From: Ophthalmolycus amberensis | Taxonomy: Eukaryota > Chordata > Actinopteri > Perciformes > Zoarcidae | Reading direction: 5' to 3' | Assembly (NCBI GenBank): GCA_024529925.1 | Contig: JAFEUB010001790.1 | Span: 258,501 to 322,500, forward strand | Length of the DNA stretch: 64,000 nucleotides | Shown: positions 48,340-58,823 of the stretch, piece after piece | Position numbering within the stretch: position 1 is the first letter of the stretch | Layout of the letters: every line of letters begins with the position of its first letter | Notes under the pieces: model-generated | Databases searched by the model: none | What the model was told of the DNA's origin: nothing | Seen by the model: only the letters and a program-made list of their open reading frames with translations | Program-made: the position numbers and the translations under genes

Positions 48340-49984
48340 AAAGTTCAAAGTTCAAAGTTTGCTTTATTGTCAATTCCACATGTACTGAACATACAGGGGA
48401 GTTGAAAAGACGTTTCTCTCTAGTCCAACATATACATAAAGTGAGTACAGTGCAATAGATTAAAAAACATTAAAAACATTAAAACATTTTGACAATATAT
48501 ATAATATAATAAGATAAAAAACAAAAGAAGCTATCAATCTGTGTTTAGCAGCAGTTGGACATGGGGAGTCTTAAAAGAGAGGAGGGAGAGATTTCAGAGA
48601 GTTCAGCTTCCTAACAGCCTGGTGGACGAAGCTGTTTGAGAGTCTGGTGGTGCGAGCACGGAGGCTCCGGTATCTTCTCCCAGAGGGCAGGAGGCTGAAG
48701 AGACTGTGTGAGGGGTGGCTGGAGTCGCGCACAATCATGGTCACTTTGCGGGTGAGGCGAGTGTCATATATGTCCTGCAGGGAGGGGAGTGAGGCACCAA
48801 TGATCCTTCCAGCTGTGTTCATTATGCGCTGCAGGGCTTTCCTGTTGTAGTCTGTGCAGCTTCCGCCCCACACAGTGATGCAGTTTGTCAGGATGCTCTC
48901 AATGGTGCCTCGGTAAAAGGTGCACATGATGGGTGGTGGTGTTCTTGCCTTCTTTAGTTTGCGGAGAAAGTAGAGGCGCCTCTGGGCTTTCTTTGCCAGT
49001 GATGTTGTGTTGGCTGTCCACGAGAGGTCGTCACTGATGTCCACCCCCAAGAATTTGGTGCTGCTCACTCTCTCTATATCAGCACCATTGATGGTCAGTG
49101 GTGGGTGTTGAGTATGGCCTCTCCGGAAGTCAACAATAATCTCCTTGGTCTTGCTGTTATTCAGAAGGAGGTTGTTGTCTCTGCACCACGTGGTCAGAAG
49201 GCTGACCTCCTTCCTATAGTGGGTCTCATCGTTGTTGGTGATGAGACCAACCAGAGTTGTGTCGTCTGCAAACTTGACCATGTGATTGGTGCTGTAGGTT
49301 GTAGTGCAGTCGTGTGTCAGCAAGGTGAAGAGCAGTGGACTGAGCACACAGCCTTGAGGGGCCCCTGTGCTCAGTGTGATGCTGCTCGAGGTGTTGTTGC
49401 CGACACGTACTGCTTGTGGCCTCTCACTGAGGAAGTCCAGCAGCCAGTTACACAGCGAGGTGTTGAGCCCCAGCTGGTCAAGTTTGAAGATGAGTTTTTG
49501 TGGGATTATGGTGTTGAATGCTGAACTAAAGTCTATGAACAGCATTCTCACATAAGAGTCTTTTGAGTCCAGATGGGTGAGGGCTGGGTGGAGAGCAGAG
49601 CAGATTGCATCCTCCGTGGACCGCTTGGCACGGTATGCAAACTGGAAAGGGTCCAGGGTGGGGGGAAGAATGGATTTGATGTGTGACATGACTAGCCGTT
49701 CAAAGCACTTCATGATTATGGGGGTCAGTGCCACCGGACGGTAGTCATTATAGCAGGACGGAGTGGGTTTCTTTGGCACAGGTATGATGATGGTGGCCTT
49801 GAAGCATGATGGAACAACAGCTTGTCTCAGAGAAGTATTAAAGACATCCGTGAAGACATCCTTAAGCTCCTCTGCGCAGTCCTTCAACACGCGACCAGGG
49901 ATGTTGTCTGGACCTGTTGCCTTGCGGGTGTTGATACTGGAGAGTATCCTCTTCACGCTGGCAGCAGACAGGCACAGAGCCTCG
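48340..49984 (-). mobile_element. Rex1/Babar LINE with (GAACTTT)n tail, 5' truncated
   Basis: Inserted within the composite transposon: the target phrase CACACTC(T)AGGTTTCTGCAC is continuous at 52510-52528 and split here at 48339/49985. The tail is AAAGTTC repeats at 48340-48360 (plus strand). The endonuclease half is missing. Confidence 0.9.
48571..49984 (-). CDS. Rex1-type reverse transcriptase, partial but open frame
   Basis: About 470 codons are open without a stop or frameshift, the frame running in from flanking DNA to an ATG at 50016; LINE sequence begins near ALCLSAASVKRIL. Motifs in order: ATGPDNIPGRVLK, PVALTPIIMKCFERL, MLFIDFSSAFNTI, GAPQGCVLSPLLFTLL, and the catalytic FADDTTLVGLI (about 49250-49273), followed by TKFLGVDISDDLSW and the C-terminal RRLYFLRKLKKA and SLFSLLPSGRRYRSLRAR regions. 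FSSAFNT and FADDTT are marks of teleost Rex1. It would copy LINE RNA at nicked target DNA in the nucleus. With no endonuclease it cannot move by itself. The clean frame suggests a fairly young insertion. Confidence 0.85.
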
Positions 49985-52411
49985 AGGTTTCTGCACGCAC
50001 GTACGCCGCGCACCACGCACGTACACCACGGACGCCGCCACCCGACCCGTGATCCCCACCTCGCCGACCAGCCGCATCCACCCGTCAGAATCCGACAATA
50101 CGCAGGGTCGGACTCACGGCCGTCCTCCTGTTACCCACATCCCAGCGGCACAGGGAGACCCGCTACCTCCCGACGTAGACAACGGAAACGTAACTCCAGC
50201 TCTCTCCTTCTTCGCTCGCTCCAGACCCAGCTCAGGCTCGCTCCAGACCCAGCTCAGGAACGAGCCTCCGACGACTCTAGCTGCCCGGCACGCAGCGCCC
50301 AAGATGCCGCCCCCCCGCGCTCCAGCAAGGTCCCCCATCGACGCCTCACCAGCTGACCGAAACGCGCCAGCTGATCGAGATGCGCCAGCTGATCGCCAAC
50401 TCCACCAGTCCGCCTGCAGAGCATCGCCGCAACAAGCTCCTACAACTACCCCAAAGCCACGTTAGGAAAAACAACAAACACAACGTACCTGCATGCAATC
50501 ACTCCGGCGCGACGCCAACGACCGTGACGCCACCTCGCTCCTCGAGGCTCCGCCCCCCAACCCACAAGTTCCGGAAAGAGAAAGAGAAAAATAGAGAAAA
50601 AAGAAGAGAAGAGAAGAGAAAGGAAGAGGCGTCCCTCTCCACCATCCCGAGCAAACCCCCCGGTTCATGGCCGCTCCGGAATGCCAACTCTCCCTTCCTC
50701 CCTACTCCCGCAGGATCCTTCTGCATCTTCCAGCTTGGTTCCTTCTGCCTGTACTTTCACTATCCCCTCTCACCACACTTCCTCTGCTCCCCACCCCGGC
50801 ACCGGGTTGCCGGGTTTTCTCTCCCGTGTCCCTCCCCCCTATCCCACTTTTCCTACCACACATGCCTTTCCCTCTACACACATCCCTGGCACCGGGTTGC
50901 CAGGCTCCCTCTCCGCCGTCCCCCCCCCCCCCTATCCCACGTTCCCCGCCACACATGCCTTTCCCTCTGCTCCCCACCCCGGCACCGGGTTGCCAGGTTC
51001 CCTCTCCCCTGTCCTCCCCCCCTATCCCCCTTTTCCCACCACGCAGTTTCCTGGCACCGGGATGCCAGTTCCCACCTTCTCTCTTCCTACTTTCCAACCA
51101 GGGCCATCCTCTGCCTCTCGGCACCACGCTGCCCCCCCTCCCCCCAAACCAGCCGCCATACGGCCCCGCCGCCGGCCCAGGGACGGTGGGCCGGCCCAGG
51201 GACGGTGGGCCCCCCCCCCCTTTGCCCCAGTACCAGAAGAGAAGAAAAAGAAGAGAAAGGAGATAAAGAAGGTAAGAAAGAAAGAGAAGAGAAGAGAGAA
51301 GAAGGAGAAGGAGCCCTTCCTCCCTACTCCCGCAGGATCCTTCTGCACCTTCCAGCTTGGTTCCTTCTGCCTGTCCTTTCGCTATCCCCCCTCACCACAC
51401 TTCCTCTGCTCCCCACCCCGGCACCGGGTTGCCGGGTTTTCTCTCCCGCGTCCCTCCCCCCTATCCCACTTTTCCTACCACACATGCCTTTCCCTCTACA
51501 CACATCCCTGGCACCGGGTTGCCAGGCTCCCTCTCCGCCGTCCCCCCCCCCCCTATCCCACGTTCCCCGCCACACATGCCTTTCCCTCTGCTCCCCACCC
51601 CGGCACCGGGTTGCCGGGTTCCCTCTCCCCTGTCCTCCCCCCTATCCCCCTTTTCCCACCACGCAGTTTCCTGGCACCGAGACGCCAGTTCCCACCTTCT
51701 CTTTTCCTGCTCCCCAACTAGCCATCCTCTGCCTCTCGGCACCACGCTGCCCCCCCCCCCCTTCCTCCAAACCTGCCCCCCCCCCCCCCCCCCCCTTGCC
51801 CCGGCACCAACAATTCATCCCCCAGTACCAAAGAAGAAAAAGAGGAAGAGAAGAGAAGTAAGAGGCTTTTCTAGAACGAGAAGGCAACTTGCCGGGACAC
51901 CGGGCACCGGGATGCCAGTGACCCCACCCCGCCCACTCCCAGCGACGGACCCACACATTGGCCGACAACGATGCCGCTCCCCCTGCCGTCTTTTGGGGGT
52001 TCCACGACGGCCGACGTGGCCGTAGACCAGCCTCGGACCTCGCAAGCAGATGCCAAGTCGTTTCCCCCCATGCTACGAAATTGGAACCATAGTAGCCTCC
52101 ATGCAGCTCACGTCTGGGCCACCGCAAAGCCATGGCTTCTCGTTCCCATTCCAGGAGTCCAGCCCTCCTGCAGACACCCGTCCAACAGCGGTTCGGCCAC
52201 ATCCAACGCCGTCTCTAGACCCACAAATCCTCACCCGTTCTTGCCGACCAGCGCACAGGCTTATTTTGGGGGTTCTGCAAGGCCCGGGAGCCGCAGTGGA
52301 CCCTCAGCCACATCCCCCAAACCGCAGCAGGCACATCTCCATCAGCCATCCCTCACACTCCAAACAACCGACGAAGGCTCACTCTGGCCGAGGTGGGGGC
52401 CTAAGCTAGTG
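49985..52411. repeat. GC/pyrimidine-rich internally duplicated block of the composite element
   Basis: Phrases such as GGCACCGGGTTGCC recur, and a ~620-bp piece is tandemly duplicated (TCCCTACTCCCGCAGGATCC at 50699 and again at 51321). It also has C-runs of 10-20, and AG-rich stretches near 50575-50630 and 51230-51315. Long open frames exist in several overlapping phases (for example 493 codons at 50380-51861) because the composition lacks stop codons; their products are Pro/Ser-rich low-complexity sequence with no domain. I do not call a gene here. Confidence 0.7.
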
Positions 52412-52414
52412 AAT
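52268..52414 (+). repeat. 147-bp direct repeat, copy 1
   Basis: Starts GGGGGTTCTGCAAGGCCCGG and ends GCCTAAGCTAGTGAAT; repeated exactly 332 bp downstream at 52600-52746. Confidence 0.9.
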
Positions 52415-52746
52415 TGGAGATAAAACTTAGCTGAATTTCAGGAGCAGGACCACACCTCAGCCACTTCCGGCCACACCCCTATAAATACCTACCCACTCTA
52501 AGCCTCAGGCACACTCTAGGTTTCTGCACCCCACCCTCCCTCCCTCTGCTAATGGTCATCTCCCCCCATAGCCATCACGCGCCTATCCCTCGGAGATCGG
52601 GGGGTTCTGCAAGGCCCGGGAGCCGCAGTGGACCCTCAGCCACATCCCCCAAACCGCAGCAGGCACATCTCCATCAGCCATCCCTCACACTCCAAACAAC
52701 CGACGAAGGCTCACTCTGGCCGAGGTGGGGGCCTAAGCTAGTGAAT
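52412..52746 (+). repeat. Short second unit: 105-bp TATA repeat, 83-bp spacer, 147-bp repeat
   Basis: This has the same beginning (105 bp) and the same end (147 bp) as the long stretch 48235-52414, but only 83 bp between them. It looks like an internally deleted or unexpanded version of that long unit. TATAAATA lies at 52480-52487. Confidence 0.8.
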
Positions 52747-53037
52747 GCTGATGAAAGCATATAAATGAGTGAAATACAATTTAGCCAATCAGCGTCCTCA
52801 AATAGATTCAGCGCCGGGTGCATTGAGTGGGCCACGTGCCGTGTATTGAGTGGGCCGGTCTGACAGTAACTCCCGGGCCACTTTTTTCCCCCAGTCCGCT
52901 CCTGCTCAAAAGACACCAAGTTGTTGGAGAGAGTTTAGGGACGCCGTACGATGGACTCAGGAGGCTCTGGCTAAAAAACAGACATTCAGACATTCAGACT
53001 AAACACACTCTCAACTTGCCTGGCGACCAGGCGTCCA

Positions 53038-53970
53038 CTTACATTACATTACATTACAGTCATTGAGCAGACGCTTTTGTCCAAAGCGACTTACAATAAG
53101 TGTATTCAACATCGGTAATCAAGAGAACTACTCGTCACCAGAAGTCATAAGTGCATCTCCTTTTTTAAACAAGCATCTAAGAGCATAAACCAGAGCAAAA
53201 GTACAGAAACAAACTAAAACAATAAGTGCAACAAACTAATACGAATACAGTAAGTGGTGAGTGGAAGGCTCAGGGTAGTACTTCTTGAAGAGGTGAGTCT
53301 TCAGCCTGATGAAAGATGGGCAGCGACTCTGCTGTCCTGACGTCAGTGGGGAGTTCATTCCACCACTGAGGGGCCAGGATAGGAAACAGCCGCGACCGGG
53401 TCGATCGGCCGCAGGGACCTCTAAGCGACGGGGCGACCGATCGCCCCGAGGCAGCAGAGTGAAGTGGTCGGGCGGGGGTGTAGGGCTTGACCATGGCCTG
53501 GAGATAGGAAGGAGCTGTTCCTTTCACTGCCCTGTAGGCTAGCACCAGAGTCTTAACCTAGATACTCTTACAGGGAGCCAGTGCGGAGAACGGAGAAGGG
53601 AAGTTGTGGGAGAACTTGGGGCGATTGAACACCAGGCGAGCTGCAGCTTTCTGGACAAGCTCCAGAGGTCTGATGGCCGACGCCGGGGCTCCGGCAAGTA
53701 GTGAGTTGCAGTAGTCCAGGCGGGAGATGACAAGAGCCTGGATGAGCACCTGCGCCGTCTCATCAGTGAGGAAGGGGCGAATCCTCCTGATGTCGTAGAG
53801 CAGGAATCTGCAGGAGCGTGGAACCGATGCAATGTTTGCTGAGAATGACAGCTGGTCGTCTAGGGTCACACCCAGGTTTCTTACAGTTCGAGTTGGCGTC
53901 ACCACGGTATCATCAATGGTGATGGACAGGTCTCGATGCGGCAGCTCCTCTGTCTTTGGCGGGGATTTGA
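53038..53970 (-). mobile_element. L2/CR1-type LINE 3' part, (ATTAC)n tail
   Basis: Minus-strand frames encode TRTVRNLGVTLDDQLSF, VISRLDYCNSLLAG, LVQKAAARLVFNRPKFSH, then in other frames LRSPHWLPVRVSR, LAYRAVKGTAPSYLQ, and LAPQWWNELPTDVRTAESLP. This is the region after the reverse-transcriptase palm of a common fish LINE. The 3' end reads, in reverse, CCAAAGCGACTTACAATAAG and a tail of ATTAC repeats (53040-53057). Frameshifts near 53545 and 53600 inactivate it. Confidence 0.85.
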
Positions 53971-53979
53971 ATGAGTTGG

Positions 53980-54046
53980 TTTACAATTGAACAGGAGCTT
54001 ATGGAACAGTGAAGACAATAAAGTCTATCTTATCTTATCTTATCTA
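53980..54046 (+). mobile_element. LINE 3' tail fragment, (CTTAT)n
   Basis: GAAGACAATAAAGTCTATCT followed by CTTAT repeats: the poly-A-free tail of a short LINE insertion, no coding sequence. Confidence 0.5.
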
Positions 54047-54399
54047 TGCCCTTAAAAACAGAATAAAACTGAGATATGATTCAGAATCCTCTTCCACTGT
54101 GGTCAATTGGATAGTAACTTGATATAAAAGGGGCAGGCTAAAACAGTTGGGGCCGGTCTGAATAAAAACACATCTCAGCATCTTTGACCTCCAAACCTTT
54201 GCTCACCACATTTCATCGTCCCAAGTCTGTTTCCAGGTCTCCTCCTCTTCTTTTCCTCCTAGTGGGGAAACCAATCCCTCTCACGTTGACTGCACAGAGC
54301 AATATTTGCATATTTACATTCGAACTCATTGAAAAAAAAGAAGTAGTGCACACCCACCTCCACACTCGTGCACACACACTCCAGGTTGACCCTTCCAGC

Positions 54400-54870
54400 C
54401 AGCTGACTCCTCCTCATATGTGTTAATCTGCAGCTGAGCGGGCTGGGGTCAGCAGATTGCTTATGCTGATCCCAGTGATTGGAGGTGCATTGCAGGAGAT
54501 TACCATAAGCAATTTAAATGTTATTGATTTAACCTCCTGCATGCTGTAATTGAACACCGTGGCCAAGCACCCGACGTCACTCCCCCACCTTTGATTCTGT
54601 TTTTCCAATCCATTTCCCAGGTTTTTCTTTCTCTCTTTCACAGCATTTTTCAGCTCACTCTTGTTTCAGTCTCTTTCCCCTCTTTCTGTTCTTCCTCTGC
54701 TCACAGCAGTCTCCACGCTAAACTGTAGACCTCTCTGTCAGCCTGTCCTCAGGCCAAAGGGACTGCTGGGAGCACCAATAGCCAATCAATGGGCAGTCTG
54801 TCATGGTAACAATGGAAACGTTCAATTAACAACCAGCAGGGGATAATTTACAGTCTCACAATCATTACAG
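54400..54870. other. Single-copy DNA, possible conserved non-coding element
   Basis: Segments such as ATAAGCAATTTAAATGTTAT (54507-54526) and CGTTCAATTAACAACC (54819-54834) are AT-rich with homeodomain and SOX-like words and are not repetitive. No coding sequence. Speculative. Confidence 0.25.
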
Positions 54871-54873
54871 TTA

Positions 54874-54878
<5 letters not shown>

Positions 54879-54906
<28 letters not shown>

Positions 54907-55055
54907 AGTATGTGAGTGTGTGTGAGTGTGTGTGTGTTTGTGTGCGTGTAGGTGTGTGTGTGTGTGTGTGAGAATGCGAGTGTGTGCGTGTGTGTGAGTG
55001 TGTGTGTGTGTGTGTGTGAGTGTGTGCGTGTAGGTGTGTGTGTGTGTGTGCTGGG
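54879..55055. repeat. Compound (TG)n microsatellite
   Basis: About 175 bp of TG repeats broken by GA, GC and GTAGG interruptions. Confidence 0.95.
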
Positions 55056-58000
55056 GAGGTGGCACGCAAAGTTGTGGTTTTTTTGTATTCATAAGAATCA
55101 TTCTCTGATAATAGACCACCATTACTAATCATCAAACTTAACACAAAAGCCCAATTTCTTACTTAATTACAATTTTGCTGTTTTTAGATAACAGTGTGAT
55201 TGCAAATTACAGAGTGGAGTTAACAAAAAAAGGCAATTCTTTCATTAGAATATTCCGAAATCTGTTTAATATCTTCTTCATTATGCAGAGCCATAATGGA
55301 GGACTAGATTCAACACTCAGATCAATTAATAAATGGAGAAAACTCCACCTGGGAGACACACTTGTACATTCTCCATTTTTCATCACGCTCTGTCATTCCT
55401 CATGAGGGATCACAATTTCTTGTTTTAATATTTTAGTGTTCTAACTTAAGCTTCAGAATTCTCTCCAGGTAGCACACTAGATCATCTTGACATTTCAAAG
55501 TACTGAAACCTTTGGAATAAAGTGTTTTTTATTAAATTCTATTAACATAATTTATGCTTGTCAGGCAGCCCACCTCAGTGGCAGATGAGTTGGGGCTGTG
55601 GAGAGACTCAACTCGCCATATTTCATCCTCTGGTCCTCTCAGGTGGAAGACCGGGCTGCTGAGACACACGTGACACAATGGTGATGATTAGTGCAGCAGA
55701 CAAACTGTCCAGCACTCAGCGTCATCATTCACTTCCTGCTTCGGCATACTCCACAGGGAATGTCTGAGGAGGATTAATACGTAGCTCTAAAGCTGGTCAT
55801 CACTTCAACAAAGACGTTGTGTTCACTGATCAGGCCCCGTCGATTGGTTGGATCAATGTTAGGACGCACGGCAACACTCAGGAAATCTCCTTTGTCGCTG
55901 GTTTCTGGAGTTTGTATATAAGTTACATTTCTATTCTCAGTGCATGTGTGCATCCCTAATGTCCATTTATTTATTGTAGTAAACATTATACAAGAAGAAG
56001 AGGAACAGGTTCTGTCATTTTAATAAAAACTAAAAAAGGCTTTTTATTTGATTATAAATCGTTTCATCAAAGTACTAATCAACAGATTCATTGATTATCA
56101 AAGTAGTGAGTAATTGCAGCCCTACTGATAAACAGGTGATGCGTCTCTGACCATGCCTGTGAATATGCTCATGATCCCACTAATGTTGATGTCGGTGCTG
56201 TTTTTGCCCACAGCACTCATCGGTTGTTTTCCATGTAGTAGTTTGTATACTCACATTGAAATGCCCGTGCTGGAGACTTCATGGGTCACATTTAGGTCGG
56301 GTGGATATTTGCTCTGCAGCAATCACAGGTCGGGGGTTTAAAGGTCAACTCGGATTTATTACAACCTACTTTTTGCCATCATTTCTGTTCTGCCAAAGCA
56401 ATTGTTGAAATCTAGGAACACGTTACAGCAAAGTCCAACATATCGCAGTCACACCATCAAGCAGGTTGTAAAAATCAATACGCCAAAGTTGTGTCTGTAA
56501 ACTGGGATGAGTCCTTCATAGAGTTTTTATTTTTTGTATTTCTGTAGTCAGTAGTTACTACAGGCTGTGGCATGGAGCAATCTGGCCCTTGTTGCAGCAA
56601 ACAGCACACTGCCTGTCAGACTGGGTGGGCCTTCTAATATTGAGGAGGGGCATGAGACCTCCGACTTTGGACTGATCCTAGTTTTTGATGAAATCTGATT
56701 GGCTGCGTCATTTTCATGGTGAACGTGACAAACCGGGTCTATTCTTCCAGCGTACCTCGGCTTGGCTGGCCAGTCTGATTTTGGTTCAGTGCTTTTGAGA
56801 CGTACTTTTATAAACTGAGGAGGCAGTTGTCAGCAAGACATCCTAAAGTGTCTTCAGCTTCAGATTGATTGTATTCTTTTTTGTATTAAAATTACTGCCA
56901 AAAATGTTGTGGCTTACGCCTTAATGGGAGCACCCATCAAAGGCCTCTCCATCTCAGGACCTGGGCCGAATCTCAATCCCAGCCAGTCTCTGAACCTGAG
57001 GGTTTGTTTCTCACCTGTCGGCATAAAAGATTTCACATCAGCATATTTGTCTGCTAATTGTCAGTTCAATAATTATTTTGAACATAGCCTATTAATTGAT
57101 TGAAAGTTGATTGTAACAGGGTTGGGGCTGACAAAGGGGGCGTGGACCTGAATGTGGGGTAGGGTCTGTTATGGGGGGCCTGGCTCCTAATGGAGTTGGA
57201 GCATGTTGTCACCACAGAGGGTGGGGATGCAATGTGTCTGAAGGAAGGGTCTTCTGCTGATTGTTAGACTTTTCCAAGCATCATGCAAAACATCTAATAT
57301 TCATCATTAGTCTTATTTCACCACTTCTATTAGTGAGGAGGAGCTTAAACCCAGTCCCCATGCATCGTCTTAACCCTGACCCCATCCAGCTGCCCATTAA
57401 CACAACAACCATCACTTCACAATTGCCAGTGTGAGTAAGTATCCAGCTGTGTCTACAGCGCAGCATCATTGGCTTTACCTGTGAAACATGGATTTACACT
57501 GATTCATGAATACTTGTTTCTTGCAGTGTCTGAATATGTTTTCTTTTCAAGTGACATAATAGTTTGCTATATGTTATTGAGTAAATGTGACAGATGTTCA
57601 AAAACCTGCCATCTTGTTTCTGCAATAATAACATGATAGAAACCCAACGCTGCAATGAATGCTCCTCAGTTCCATCTACATGAAATAAAATAAACAATGG
57701 CTGTGATTAATAACTCCTTCAAACTCCAACAACGGACGTCTCCCGTGCATTATTATAAAGCAAACTGCAACCACGCCATTCAGGCGGCCTTTTTGGAGTT
57801 AATGACTTCTGCAGGAGGAAAATCAATAACCTGAAGGGAGGCTAATTAACTTCTAATCATTCTGCACCATTTTGGCAAGACATAAATGTTGCCATTGTGA
57901 GAGGCCAAGTTAATAATAGATAAATCTAAACATTTTTATGAAAGGAATAAAAGCGTGCTTCTCAGCTGCTATGTTGCTGCGTTCAGCCTCCAACATGATG

Positions 58001-58744
58001 TCCATAAAGCACTTATGTCAGGCACTCAATCACTCATATCTCAATCACTGTTCATAGTTAGCTACAGAAAGCAATGGACTGAAATTTGTACATAATCGTG
58101 AGCCATGACGTGCAAGGCTGCTTCTACATTAGTTAGGTGACGTAGTATAAAGAGCTCGGGGAAGACAACCACAGGACTTTCACCCAGGGGACCTCTGTTC
58201 TTATGGAAAGCAAGATTCAAGTAAGTTGACTTATATTACCGTACTTTTGTTAACATAACTAACATACTCAACTAACGCTACATTATTACATAAGCTACGT
58301 AAGTTCCATAACAGATTTATTTATGGAACGTAACACAACCTGACCCACACCACCCTAAACAGCTTCTGTGCTGCAGGCGCACGTATCACTCGTGTTGCTG
58401 GACATTTGTCGAAGAACGCACAAATAATTTAAAATAACTTTTCATAAGATATTGTAACTGTTGGTGTAACATAACATAAGGGTCTATACGGAATAATTCA
58501 CAGGTGTACTGTCAGTAAGAAGTTCCCTATATTTTAATATTCTTTAAGTATTTGTTGTCATTACCTTAGTACTCAAAGGGTGCAAGTTACACATTTCTCT
58601 CTCGTGGTTTGTAAACTAGAATTAATTATTATTAATTATTAATTATTAATTATAATTAAGATTGCCAGGTGTGCTGCAACGACAACTGCGGTACAGAACC
58701 CACAACTGGCTAACCCCAATGGACTTGGTCTCACTCCTAGCACT
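55056..58744. other. Intergenic DNA, no gene recognised
   Basis: No exon or RNA gene was recognised. 57720-57960 is repeat-free and rich in homeodomain-like words (AGTTAATGACTT, GGCTAATTAACTTC, AAGTTAATAATAG) and might be a conserved regulatory element. 58360-58450 shares GTGTTGCTGGAC and AACTTTTCATAAGAT with dispersed family R. A short AT-rich repeat (TTAATTA words) lies at 58618-58660. Confidence 0.3.
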
Positions 58745-58823
58745 ACTAAGTGGCTCAGTGGAGAGCAGGGTCGACCGTCAATCAGAGGATCGGTGGTTCG
58801 ATCCCTGGCTCCACTAGTAGTCT
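58745..58823 (+). mobile_element. tRNA-derived SINE, 5' half (split by LINE)
   Basis: Polymerase III promoter boxes are visible: A box TGGCTCAGTGG at 58751-58761 and B box GGTTCGATCC at 58795-58804, in a tRNA-like head. The body continues after the LINE, at 62502. It is not a functional tRNA gene: no cloverleaf with an anticodon arm can be drawn with confidence. Confidence 0.75.

Larger units (their letters stand above)
47891..52904. mobile_element. Composite 5-kb DNA transposon with perfect 8-bp target duplication
   Basis: The left end starts CAGGAACGGACTGG and the right end, inverted, starts CAGGAGCGGACTGG: 14 bp with one mismatch. Both ends are flanked by CTCAAAAG (47883-47890 and 52905-52912), an exact 8-bp duplication as made by hAT-type transposases. 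No transposase was recognised. The interior holds a Rex1 LINE (48340-49984), a GC-rich block, and duplicated TATA-bearing segments. The 8-bp duplication and CAGG start favour hAT, but the superfamily is not proven. Confidence 0.85.

Noticed and set aside
50380..51861. 493-codon open frame as a gene
   Set aside because: Other phases and the opposite strand are equally open, the product is low-complexity Pro/Ser/Leu sequence, and the DNA is an internally duplicated C-rich block inside a transposon.
58745..58823. Functional tRNA gene
   Set aside because: A and B boxes are present but the sequence continues as a known type of fish SINE body after the LINE, and no reliable cloverleaf with anticodon arm was found.
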